A stretch of DNA of 32,599 nt from an uncultured Caryophanales bacterium. Lineage in GTDB: Bacteria; Bacillota_I; Bacilli_A; RF39; UBA660. A program made the position numbers and the translations under genes. The stretch spans positions 1 to 32,599 of the forward strand of contig CAMOWA010000015.1 of assembly GCA_946628005.1 (NCBI GenBank), in the 5' to 3' direction. This document shows positions 16,314 through 23,899 of the stretch, in pieces. The notes under the pieces were generated by a model. The model had not been told where the DNA came from and searched no databases. It saw nothing but the letters and a program-made list of their open reading frames with translations. How positions within the stretch are numbered: position 1 is the first letter of the stretch; each line of letters opens with the position of its first letter.

Positions 16314-16835
16314 TTATCTCCTAACATATATTTTTATATCATTATCATATTGTATATTTTCTAAATATATTTTAATTTCTTCGATTATATCTTTTTCTGT
16401 TATTATATTTTCTTTTATTATTTCATATATTCTTTTTACTGTTTTAGATGAATACTGATATTCTATATCTATTAATAATTTTGTAAAACTTAGAAAATTA
16501 ATATATTTAAAATTAATATTTTTTTTATAAGTAAAGGTATCACAAATAGGACAATAATAATCATCTTTACTGTGTAAATTTTTTAATACTACTTCATGGC
16601 TACATTCTTTTTTTAATTGCTCTTGTATTTTTTCTAATTCTTCTTTTATTTTATTTATTTTAATTATGTTTTCTTTATAATCATTTTTCGTTTTTTCTAA
16701 TATATTTTTATCTTCTACCCTACTATTTGTTATCTCTAGTAGATCTATTATTTTTTTTAGGTTATAAATACTTAATTTTAATTCTTTTAACCTTTCTTCT
16801 TTATCATATTTTTTTCTCATTAATTGTTTATCCAT
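16314..16835 (-). CDS. hypothetical coiled-coil protein with CHCC zinc ribbon
   Basis: A 173-residue soluble protein of unknown family. Residues 8-76 are a long coiled coil rich in Lys/Glu/Ile (KINKIKEELEKIQEQLKKEC). A zinc ribbon follows: C78-x-H80, 14 residues, C95-x2-C98 (YYCPICDTF). The remainder is helical. The CSHEVVL...YYCPIC pattern parallels CNHDIRL...YTCIFC in the next gene. GGAGAAGTT precedes the ATG. It is the first gene of the operon ending in the ADP-ribosyltransferase and is divergent from the helical-bundle gene across operator block B. Confidence 0.7.
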   Translation of the reverse strand: MDKQLMRKKYDKEERLKELKLSIYNLKKIIDLLEITNSRVEDKNILEKTKNDYKENIIKINKIKEELEKIQEQLKKECSHEVVLKNLHSKDDYYCPICDTFTYKKNINFKYINFLSFTKLLIDIEYQYSSKTVKRIYEIIKENIITEKDIIEEIKIYLENIQYDNDIKIYVRR

Positions 16836-16895
16836 AACTTCTCCTTTTTTATACTAATACTAATCTTTTTAATTTTATCTGTAAAATACTAATTA

Positions 16896-16923
16896 ATTAT
16901 TATACTTATAAGTATTACTTATT
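16896..16923. promoter_or_regulatory. operator-like block B, 26/28 match to 2664-2691
   Basis: Contains the same perfect 15-bp palindrome ATAAGTATTACTTAT (16908-16922) as block A, plus an overlapping 14-bp palindrome ATACTTATAAGTAT (16902-16915). The minus-strand TATAAT at 16899-16904 lies in the block and starts 64 bases from the 16835 start codon. The equivalent GATAAT in block A is also 64 bases from its leftward start. The palindrome would lie in the promoter spacer of the leftward operon and just upstream of the -10 of the rightward gene. Confidence 0.65.
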
Positions 16924-16933
16924 AGTATATTGT

Positions 16934-16939
16934 TATAAT
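16934..16939 (+). promoter_or_regulatory. extended -10 (TGTTATAAT) of the 16968 gene
   Basis: TATAAT with TG one base upstream, a good extended -10. Ten bases separate it from operator block B, so a bound regulator would cover the -35 position. Confidence 0.6.
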
Positions 16940-16967
16940 TTTTATACATACTATTAAGGGAGGAATT

Positions 16968-17396
16968 ATGGATAATAATATTAATATTTTAGATGAATTA
17001 AATAAAGGTTGTTTTATGGGAATTGATGCTTTAGATTATATTATTCCTATATGTAGTGAAAATAGTTTCTTGGAATTATTAAATAAACAAAAAAAAGAGT
17101 ATGAAAATTTATCTACTAGATTAGAAAGTCTTTATCATGATTATAGTGATTCTGATATTCATAAGACTAATACTATGGAAAAAATGATGCTTTGGTATGG
17201 TATAAAAAAAGATACTATATTAGATGATAGTATTTCTAATTTAGCATCTCTTTTAATAACTGGTACTAATATGGGAATTGTTGAAGGTAGAAAGATTCTT
17301 AATCATAAAACAATGGATAAAAAAGTACATAAACTTTGTACTGAATATATTATGATGCAAGAAAAATACTTAGAAAAATTAAAAGACTATTTATAA
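16968..17396 (+). CDS. predicted four-helix-bundle (ferritin-like) small protein
   Basis: A 142-residue soluble protein, all helix by eye, with four amphipathic segments (about 5-28, 32-56, 65-97 and 108-142). The sequence pattern KGCFMGIDALDYIIP, later LITGTNMGIVEGRKIL, with a final helix ending in KYLEKLKDYL, resembles a widespread clostridial hypothetical family with a ferritin-like or DUF2383-like bundle. I see no complete di-iron E-x2-H set, so metal storage should not be assumed. GGGAGGAATT precedes the ATG. It is divergent from the zinc-ribbon/ADP-ribosyltransferase operon and followed by a strong terminator. Confidence 0.7.
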   Translation: MDNNINILDELNKGCFMGIDALDYIIPICSENSFLELLNKQKKEYENLSTRLESLYHDYSDSDIHKTNTMEKMMLWYGIKKDTILDDSISNLASLLITGTNMGIVEGRKILNHKTMDKKVHKLCTEYIMMQEKYLEKLKDYL

Positions 17397-17426
17397 AAAC
17401 TCACGATAATAATTGTGAGTTTTTTT
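17396..17426. terminator. bidirectional intrinsic terminator
   Basis: 9-bp stem AAAACTCAC (17396-17404) / GTGAGTTTT (17415-17423), 10-base loop, followed by T on the plus strand; read leftward it is followed by a T run too. It overlaps the stops of both convergent genes (17396 and 17401). Confidence 0.85.
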
Positions 17427-19410
17427 GTGTTAAGTTATTATCTGATTCTTTTTTACTTGCTGAAGTCATTCGCATTTTATCCATAATTTTATTTTTTCTA
17501 TTTACTAAATCATAATAGACTCTAGTTAATTCAGTATCTTTATTTGATTGTAAGTCATCTGATAAATGATATTTTTTAAAACCACTAAAGTTTTTAAAAT
17601 ATATATCAAATAAACTATTTAGTTCTTCAAAGTTTTCTTTTCCAACTTCATCAAATATAATATTTATATTTCCATTTCTTCTGCTTTCAATAATTTTATC
17701 TTTAAATTCATTATAAAAATCATTAACAATAAATTTTGTAAAATCATAGTCAGCTGTAAACTCTATTTTGGAGTTATTTGGATTATCAAAAATATAACGA
17801 TTTTCTTGATGCATTTTTTTACTTATATCTTGAGCAATCAATTCATTTATTATTTCATTAAATAATTCATATTTTCTTTTTTCCTGATCATTTATTGTAT
17901 CTACTTCTTTTACTCTCTCTTGTGAAATAGTATCCTCTAGATAATCCCAACCACAATAACCTTCATATTTGTCCATAAATATATTTGTTAAATATAATTC
18001 AAATATGTGGTTTAATTCATGTACTATTTTATGATCAATTGTATTATCATCATAATTATCAAAATTAAAAATTAACAAAGGAGAGAGCACATAACCATTA
18101 TTGTCTCTTAAATTAGGCACAACACAGCGTTGCTTATTTGTAAACTTATCTGCATCTATTCCATCATCTTTGTTTATTAGTCCAATTTTGTCAACTTCTT
18201 CTATTATTTTTTTATATGATGAAAGACTTGTATAGTATTTATTATTAAATATATTTATGAATTTTTCTTTAGATTCAAAAAAAGATTTTACTCTCTCTTT
18301 TTTGGGCCATATTTTTTTTGCATCTGCACTATTTACATATGCATCATAGTCATCTCCTAGGTCTAGACCACTTTTTTTAAAAAATTCTATTCTTTTTCTT
18401 TGAATATATTGGATTATTTCTTTATCTTTACTTCTTTTTAATAATTCATCATTTGCTTCTGTAAAGGAATCTAGCCCAGAAGTTCCATTTAATGAGTTTC
18501 CGAATATATATGGTACATAGGTATCGATTATATTTGTCTGTGATGGATTTTGATAAAACTCTTCTAAGTTTTTTCTTTTTTCTTCTGGAATTAAATCAAT
18601 ATTTTCTTTTATGAAATCTATAAATACTTCTTCTAAATATAATTCCCTATTTTTATTTGCTTCTTCTACTTGTTCATAAAATGAGGAAAATTGTTCTATA
18701 TAGCTGTCATACTCTTTTTTTGCTTCTTGATATTTTTCAACTATAAAATTAATTTTTTCAAATAATCCTTCCTTAACTTTTTCATCAAAATTTAATATAT
18801 TTATTGTTGAATCTATTTTCTCTAGAAATGGTTTTATTCTTCTAAAACTACTTTTAAATATGTCTTCATGTTCTTTTTCATTTAGGTAATACTCAATATT
18901 AGATTTAATTGTAGGAACTAAAAGTTTCTCATATTTTTCCGGTATTTTTTTAGTTCTAAATATTTCTCTGTATTCTTCTTCTGACATATTTGGAAATATT
19001 CTTTTTACTCTTTCATATCCTTTTTTTATAAGTTGTTCTTTTCTACCTATTTCTCCTAATTTATATTGTTCCCAAAAATTTATAAATTCATTTATTGGAT
19101 GAGAATTCTGATACCTAAAACTACATCCTCCAAAACTATCTCCAATAAAATCCTTTACATCAAGATTACAGCTTGTTTGTTTTATTATTTCTTCTATTAG
19201 ACTTTTCGTTTTTAAGTCTTCTAATTTTTCTAAACATATAGCTATACTTTCTGGAGTTTGAAAACCAATAAAAAATGTATTAGAAAACTTCTCTTCTATT
19301 TCTTCTCTTAAATCTTCTCCATAAAAACTTACAAAGGCCTCTATAAATTGTGGAATTGCTTTCCTTAAATTTTCATTTCCATTTAAAAATGTTATTATTC
19401 TATCTTCCAT
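17401..19410 (-). CDS. predicted zinc metallopeptidase (HELNH, gluzincin-like), large N-terminal helical region
   Basis: A 669-residue soluble protein, no signal peptide. The motif HKIVHELNHIFELYL (H464, E465, H468) is followed about 50 residues later by ELFNEIINELIAQDI (Glu near 519-522), the arrangement of gluzincin metalloproteases, in which the third zinc ligand is a glutamate on a downstream helix. The first 250 residues are charged and helical, with likely coiled coils around 215-255. I cannot place it in a named peptidase family. It stops with TGA. It overlaps the small upstream gene by 11 bases, so their translation is coupled. Substrate is unknown; cytoplasmic location is inferred from the lack of export signals. 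Confidence 0.75.
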   Translation of the reverse strand: MEDRIITFLNGNENLRKAIPQFIEAFVSFYGEDLREEIEEKFSNTFFIGFQTPESIAICLEKLEDLKTKSLIEEIIKQTSCNLDVKDFIGDSFGGCSFRYQNSHPINEFINFWEQYKLGEIGRKEQLIKKGYERVKRIFPNMSEEEYREIFRTKKIPEKYEKLLVPTIKSNIEYYLNEKEHEDIFKSSFRRIKPFLEKIDSTINILNFDEKVKEGLFEKINFIVEKYQEAKKEYDSYIEQFSSFYEQVEEANKNRELYLEEVFIDFIKENIDLIPEEKRKNLEEFYQNPSQTNIIDTYVPYIFGNSLNGTSGLDSFTEANDELLKRSKDKEIIQYIQRKRIEFFKKSGLDLGDDYDAYVNSADAKKIWPKKERVKSFFESKEKFINIFNNKYYTSLSSYKKIIEEVDKIGLINKDDGIDADKFTNKQRCVVPNLRDNNGYVLSPLLIFNFDNYDDNTIDHKIVHELNHIFELYLTNIFMDKYEGYCGWDYLEDTISQERVKEVDTINDQEKRKYELFNEIINELIAQDISKKMHQENRYIFDNPNNSKIEFTADYDFTKFIVNDFYNEFKDKIIESRRNGNINIIFDEVGKENFEELNSLFDIYFKNFSGFKKYHLSDDLQSNKDTELTRVYYDLVNRKNKIMDKMRMTSASKKESDNNLTQKNSQLLS

Positions 19411-19711
19411 TTAACTCTCCTATTACATCTTTTAACTCTTGATAATTAAAAGGATAATAACCTTTACCATGATATATTATCTCCTCATTATTAGATACTA
19501 TTTTTACAGTAAATTCTTCATCATCTATAATATTACTTGATCCATATTCCCTTTTCCATGGTAATATGATGTTTTTTATTTTTTCTAAGAATTCATCACT
19601 TATTTTATATTTTTTATCATTTAAATAACATATATTATACTTATATATAATTATAGCGTTTATTTGGTTTAATATACCATTATTTATTGTTATTTCTATT
19701 AAATCGTTCAT
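19400..19711 (-). CDS. small hypothetical protein coupled to the metallopeptidase gene
   Basis: A 103-residue soluble protein. The C-terminal half (PWKREYGSSNIIDDEEFTVK, then GKGYYPFNYQELKDVI) follows a pattern seen in small clostridial proteins of unknown function: Trp, a D-x-E-x-F/W strand, then G-x-x-x-Y/F-P and a final helix. No catalytic residues are evident. It overlaps the metallopeptidase start by 11 bases, so a stable complex or regulatory role (inhibitor, adaptor) is possible. Ribosome site GGTGAGA lies just before the ATG. Confidence 0.7.
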   Translation of the reverse strand: MNDLIEITINNGILNQINAIIIYKYNICYLNDKKYKISDEFLEKIKNIILPWKREYGSSNIIDDEEFTVKIVSNNEEIIYHGKGYYPFNYQELKDVIGELNGR

Positions 19712-19836
19712 ATTCTCACCAATTTTATATTATCATTTTTTTAAATAATTATCTATAAAATGCGTTTCTTTTACTGTTTACCTAGTAAGTTTTAATTATT
19801 ATTATTTCTTTTTAAGACTTTTTTTTATAAGTTTGT

Positions 19837-19842
19837 TATAAT
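19837..19842 (+). promoter_or_regulatory. extended -10 (TGTTATAAT) of the glycosyltransferase operon
   Basis: TATAAT with an upstream TG. The predicted start of transcription (about 19849) leaves only about 12 bases before the ATG at 19862. No good -35 is seen. Confidence 0.55.
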
Positions 19843-19861
19843 AAAGATGTTAGGTGATTCT

Positions 19862-20836
19862 ATGAAGATAAGTGTAATTATTCCAGTATACAATACTGGT
19901 AATTATTTAAATAAATGTTTGGATAGTATTTTAAGTCAAACTTTAAAAGATATTGAAATCATTGTTGTTAATGATGGTTCTTCTGATAATTCTTTAGATA
20001 TAATAAAAAAATATATGAAGAAAAATAAAAATATTATCTTAATTAACAAAGAAAATGGTGGTCAAGGTTCTGCTAGAAATATAGGTATTACTCGTGCTAC
20101 TGGTGAATATATCTCCTTTATTGATAGTGATGATTTTATCGATAAAGATATGTTAAAAGAAATGTATTTAACTGCAAAAGAAAAAGATAGTGATATTGTT
20201 ATTTGTAATATTAGTGATTACTATGAAAAAAGTGGTACTAAGAGAGATGTTTTTCTTAATTTAAAAGACGATGTATCTATTCAAGAAGCTATATTATATA
20301 GTGTTCCTTCTGTAGTGAATAAAATCTATCGGAGAGAATTACTAGTTGATAATAGACTTTTCTTTAATGAAAAAATTTGGTATGAAGATTTTCCTTATAG
20401 TATTCAATTATTAGTACATGCTAAAAAGATTAGTTTCATTAATAAACCTTTTTATCATTATTTTCATCGTATTCAGTCTACTATGCATAATCAGAATATT
20501 TCTAAGAATTTAGATATTCTAAAAGCGTATGATGAGTTAGTTAAATATTTAAAAAAGAATAATTATTATGATAAATACGAAAATGAAATACAATTTCTTT
20601 TATTAAAGGAAGTCTTTGTAGCGACTATAAATAGAGTTATACGTACAAGTAATCCAACTTCTCAAAAAAGAAAAATTATTAAAGAAATTGAAAAATATTA
20701 TTATTCTCATGGTAGTGGTAAAAATCTATATTTTTCAAATCTTCCAAAGTCATTTAAAATATCTTATTATCTTATCAGAATGAGACTTTATTTTATTCTT
20801 TCTATTATATTTAAATTAAAGGAGGATAAAAGATGA
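19862..20836 (+). CDS. family 2 glycosyltransferase (GT-A fold)
   Basis: Transfers a sugar from a nucleotide-sugar donor, probably to a cell-surface glycan or lipid. The 324 residues start MKISVIIPVYNTGNYLNKCL, continue with EIIVVNDGSSDNS, NGGQGSARNIG and the DXD-type motif SFIDSDDF (about 92-99), and later NEKIWYEDFPYS. These are classical GT2 motifs. A C-terminal hydrophobic stretch (about 300-318) may touch the membrane. The ATG at 19847 would add five residues, but TAGGTGAT (19850-19857) lies inside that extension and fits the ATG at 19862. The next glycosyltransferase overlaps by 4 bases (ATGA). Acceptor unknown. Confidence 0.93.
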   Translation: MKISVIIPVYNTGNYLNKCLDSILSQTLKDIEIIVVNDGSSDNSLDIIKKYMKKNKNIILINKENGGQGSARNIGITRATGEYISFIDSDDFIDKDMLKEMYLTAKEKDSDIVICNISDYYEKSGTKRDVFLNLKDDVSIQEAILYSVPSVVNKIYRRELLVDNRLFFNEKIWYEDFPYSIQLLVHAKKISFINKPFYHYFHRIQSTMHNQNISKNLDILKAYDELVKYLKKNNYYDKYENEIQFLLLKEVFVATINRVIRTSNPTSQKRKIIKEIEKYYYSHGSGKNLYFSNLPKSFKISYYLIRMRLYFILSIIFKLKEDKR

Positions 20837-21885
20837 AGAAAATTGCTATTTTTCAAAAAGATTTGGGGATGGGAGGAATTCAAAAATCTCTTGTTAATTT
20901 ACTAAATGTAATTGATTATAAAAAGTATGAAGTTGATTTATATTTATTTTCTTTAGAGAATTTTTTTGAAGAAAAATTACCCAAAGAGATAAATATTATT
21001 TATTTAAAGCCTCTTCCTTATATTTCACGCTTTATCTTTTTTTCAATTTTAAAAATATTTCATCCATATAAAATAGATAAAAAGTATGATTTAGCAATTG
21101 ATTATAATAGTTATGATCAAGGATGTGCACTTGCTTGTTTATCAGTAGATGCTAAGGAGTATATTTCTTGGGTTCATAATGATGTTTTACGTGAAAAAAA
21201 TAATGATATTAAATATCGGATTCTTCACTTCTTCTTTCAATCAAAGTTTTCTTATTTTACTAAATATGTATGTGTATCAGGTGGTTTGATAGAACCTTTT
21301 AAAAAAGTAAATTCTATTTCGCATAATCATTTTGTAATTATTCCTAATTTGGTTTTATCAGATGAGGTAATTGATAAATCTTTAGAAAAAACAACTTTTT
21401 CTGTTGATAATACTAAATATAACTTAGTCAGTGTTGGAAGACTAGTCTTTCAAAAAGGATATGATATTTTAATTCAAGATATGAAAAAAATTACCAAAAA
21501 AAGAAAAGATATACATCTTTATATTATTGGTGATGGAAATCAGAGAAAAAAGCTTGAAAAAATGGTAAAAAATGAAAAATTGGATTCTTATATCACTTTT
21601 TTAGGGAGTCAGCCTAATCCTTTTATGTATGAAGCATTAATGGATGGTTTTGTTTTAGAATCTCGTTATGAAGGTCAGGGAATTGTTTTTCTAGAAGCTA
21701 AAGTTTTAGGTCTAGATTTAATCATTCCAAGTCATTTAAAAAAATATATTGATGATGTTGATTTTACTGATGATGTATGTAAAAAAATATTATCTCTTAA
21801 GAAAAAAAAGAAGAAAGATTATTATTCATTAAAAGATTATAATTCTGATATTATAAAAAAAATCAATCAATTATTTCAAGAGTAA
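20833..21885 (+). CDS. family 4-type glycosyltransferase (GT-B fold)
   Basis: A 350-residue GT-B enzyme. N-terminal MKKIAIFQKDLGMGGIQKSL is the start of a Rossmann domain with the glycine-rich GGIQ motif. The donor-binding C-terminal domain has NLVSVGRLVFQKGYDILI, LYIIGDGNQRKKLEKM, and SRYEGQGIVFLEAKVLG, where the family E-x7-E is kept but the usual EGFG is EGQG. Overlap with the GT2 gene and no own promoter indicate one operon and probably one glycan pathway. Acceptor and linkage cannot be deduced. Confidence 0.92.
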   Translation: MKKIAIFQKDLGMGGIQKSLVNLLNVIDYKKYEVDLYLFSLENFFEEKLPKEINIIYLKPLPYISRFIFFSILKIFHPYKIDKKYDLAIDYNSYDQGCALACLSVDAKEYISWVHNDVLREKNNDIKYRILHFFFQSKFSYFTKYVCVSGGLIEPFKKVNSISHNHFVIIPNLVLSDEVIDKSLEKTTFSVDNTKYNLVSVGRLVFQKGYDILIQDMKKITKKRKDIHLYIIGDGNQRKKLEKMVKNEKLDSYITFLGSQPNPFMYEALMDGFVLESRYEGQGIVFLEAKVLGLDLIIPSHLKKYIDDVDFTDDVCKKILSLKKKKKKDYYSLKDYNSDIIKKINQLFQE

Positions 21886-21911
21886 AAGTGAATTATCAAA
21901 TTCACTTTTTT
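21884..21911 (+). terminator. intrinsic terminator of the glycosyltransferase operon
   Basis: Perfect 11-bp stem AAAAGTGAATT / AATTCACTTTT (21884-21894 with 21899-21909), 4-base loop ATCA, running into a T6 tract. It overlaps the stop codon. Confidence 0.85.
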
Positions 21912-21946
21912 ATTGTTTCTATTATTTGTTTTTGTTATGATATTTG

Positions 21947-21952
21947 TATAAT
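21947..21952 (+). promoter_or_regulatory. -10 box (TATAAT) of the ylmH-like gene
   Basis: TATAAT preceded directly by TG. The predicted leader is only about 9 bases, so the GAGGTG ribosome site (21958-21963) would lie almost at the 5' end of the message. A -35 like TTGTTT is present with a short spacer (15). Confidence 0.45.
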
Positions 21953-21967
21953 TTATTGAGGTGTATT

Positions 21968-22648
21968 ATGTATTTTATTCAAAAGAATTTAACAAGACTT
22001 CAAAATAATCAAAGTAGTTTTTTCTTAGATCCTAAAGATTTGTCTTTAATTAAGGGAAAGCTACGCAAAGGTACATATCATATTTATTATCCTTATAAAG
22101 ATAGTGAAAAAGTAATTATTTATAATAAGTCTATTCCTGAAGTATTGCTTTATCAAATAAAGGTTAAAACTAAAATTCGTCATCAAGATATTCTAGGTAC
22201 AATGTATTCTTTAAGTATTGCTCCTGAACTATTTGGTGATATTTTAATAATTGATGGAAACTATTATATTTATATTCTTCCAATCGTAAGAAATTATTTT
22301 GAGTCTAATTTTTTAATGGTTCGTAATACTTCTGTTGAATTAGAGGAAATACCTATTGATACTTTTAAAGATTATGAAAGAAGTTACGAAGTGTTTTGCT
22401 TAAATGTTTCAAGTAACAGAATTGATACTATCGTATCAAGTATTTGTCATATTAGTAGAAGTAATATTCCTATTATGATTCGAAAAAAAGAAATTATGTT
22501 AAATTATGATTATTTAAAAGATTCATCTTATAAATTAAGGGAAAATGATACTTTAAGTATTAAAAGAATTGGTAAATTTAAATACAGGGGAATTCTTAAA
22601 AATACTAAAAGTAATCATTATATTGTAGAAATATTTAAATATATTTAG
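21968..22648 (+). CDS. ylmH: YlmH-family S4-domain RNA-binding protein
   Basis: A 226-residue ribosome-associated RNA-binding protein. YlmH proteins bind the 50S subunit and assist translation or stalled-ribosome rescue. The middle part RHQDILGTMYSLSIAPELFG followed by DILII is the YlmH signature. From about residue 145 an S4 domain runs through SSNRIDTIVSSICHISRSNI, then KKEIMLNYDYL and LRENDTLSIKRIGKFKYRGI. B. subtilis YlmH is about 257 residues, so this is slightly short. The longer ATG at 21944 would overlap the -10 box; GAGGTG supports 21968. The gene lies outside the usual cell-division (ylm/div) cluster. It ends overlapping, tail to tail, with the muramidase gene. Confidence 0.88.
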   Translation: MYFIQKNLTRLQNNQSSFFLDPKDLSLIKGKLRKGTYHIYYPYKDSEKVIIYNKSIPEVLLYQIKVKTKIRHQDILGTMYSLSIAPELFGDILIIDGNYYIYILPIVRNYFESNFLMVRNTSVELEEIPIDTFKDYERSYEVFCLNVSSNRIDTIVSSICHISRSNIPIMIRKKEIMLNYDYLKDSSYKLRENDTLSIKRIGKFKYRGILKNTKSNHYIVEIFKYI

Positions 22649-23850
22649 TTATTATACATAATATCTATATCAGTAAGATTTTCAATTCCTGGAACTTCTC
22701 CATTATTACATATTTGCCATACTTTATATTTTCCTTTGTAATCTGTTTGATCTATATAATGAGCTAACCAAATTTTATGATTTAGTCCTCCCCAAATATT
22801 TTCTAAGTAATATTTTGAGGAATAAACCATTCCTTTATAACCATCTTTTTCTATTTGGTTTATAAAGGTATTTGCTGTTGTCCTTAATTTATGAAAACTC
22901 ATTTGATATTCTTGATAATTAGACCAATTTTCCCAGTCATATACTATTTCTAAATCTATTTTATGTTTTTTTATTTTATCTATTATCCAATTAGCTTCTT
23001 TTTTTGCATTTTTATCACTATTAGCATCCGAATAAAAGTATATACCTATTGGTATTTTTTCTTTTTCAAATCCTTTAATATATTCTTCAAACTTATCATC
23101 TAATACAGCTTCTTTTTCTATTCCATCTCCTCTTCCTACTCTTATATAGACAAATTCTACTCCACTCTTTTTAACTTTTTTATAATCTATTTTTCCTTGC
23201 CAATGTGATATATCTATTCCAATTTTATTATTTGTTGTTTTGTATTTTTTTATAATACTACTTAATGGAGTTGTACTTTGTTTTCCTTTTGTTTCTTTTT
23301 TTTCTTCTTTTTCCACAACTTTTAGTGTAAAACTTTGTTTTGCTATATTTTTTGACTCATCTTCTCCAACAAAGGTAAGATTATAGTTTCCAATCTCTGA
23401 TAGAGAATAATCCCCTTCTATTCTACAACTTGGTTTATCATCATAATTATCTCCACAAAATAATGACCTTTCAAACTCTTTTTTTGTTTTCGTATTTTTA
23501 ACTATTATATATGTTGATAAAGATTGGATAATTGGCGGAGTTTTATCTACAACATTTACCGATATTTGATAAGGTATTTTAATATTTTCATCGTTTATAT
23601 AAGTAAAATGTATTTTTTGTTTTCCTAATTTTGATGTATCAATAGTAACATTATTTTCTATTTTACCATTTATATTTTTTATAATATCTTTTAATTTTAC
23701 TTTATCATATACTTCTATTTCTTTTTTCTTTAGTTCAACTATTTTTTTAGCATTACTAACTTTATATTTATTATAATTAATTATTAATATAATTACTATT
23801 CCTATAAATAAAGATAGAATTAAAATTTTTATCATAATATTTCTTTTCAT
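22645..23850 (-). CDS. membrane-anchored GH25 muramidase with Ig-like repeats
   Basis: Peptidoglycan hydrolase (lysozyme type, GH25) acting outside the membrane. The 401 residues comprise a single N-terminal membrane anchor (about 8-26), two Ig-like beta domains (about 40-105 and 105-180; the second begins VDKTPPIIQ, typical of bacterial Ig-like/HYR modules), a charged linker, and the catalytic domain from about 208. GH25 motifs seen: GIDISHWQGKID (Asp213), FVYIRVGRG, IGIYFYSDA, and IVYDWENW with the catalytic Asp305/Glu307. The ATG at 23910 would add 20 residues and overlaps the ATPase stop, but a TATAAT (23873-23878) lies in that extension and GAGAGTGA precedes the ATG at 23850. Probably for wall remodelling. 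Confidence 0.9.
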   Translation of the reverse strand: MKRNIMIKILILSLFIGIVIILIINYNKYKVSNAKKIVELKKKEIEVYDKVKLKDIIKNINGKIENNVTIDTSKLGKQKIHFTYINDENIKIPYQISVNVVDKTPPIIQSLSTYIIVKNTKTKKEFERSLFCGDNYDDKPSCRIEGDYSLSEIGNYNLTFVGEDESKNIAKQSFTLKVVEKEEKKETKGKQSTTPLSSIIKKYKTTNNKIGIDISHWQGKIDYKKVKKSGVEFVYIRVGRGDGIEKEAVLDDKFEEYIKGFEKEKIPIGIYFYSDANSDKNAKKEANWIIDKIKKHKIDLEIVYDWENWSNYQEYQMSFHKLRTTANTFINQIEKDGYKGMVYSSKYYLENIWGGLNHKIWLAHYIDQTDYKGKYKVWQICNNGEVPGIENLTDIDIMYNN

Positions 23851-23899
23851 ATTATTATCACTCTCTAATAATATTATACCAATTTTATTTAAATATTTA

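Noticed and set aside
16850..16890. Repeated ACTAAT units in the 16835 leader as a direct-repeat operator
   Set aside because: Short and imperfect in very AT-rich DNA; not found in the equivalent leader at 2604-2660.
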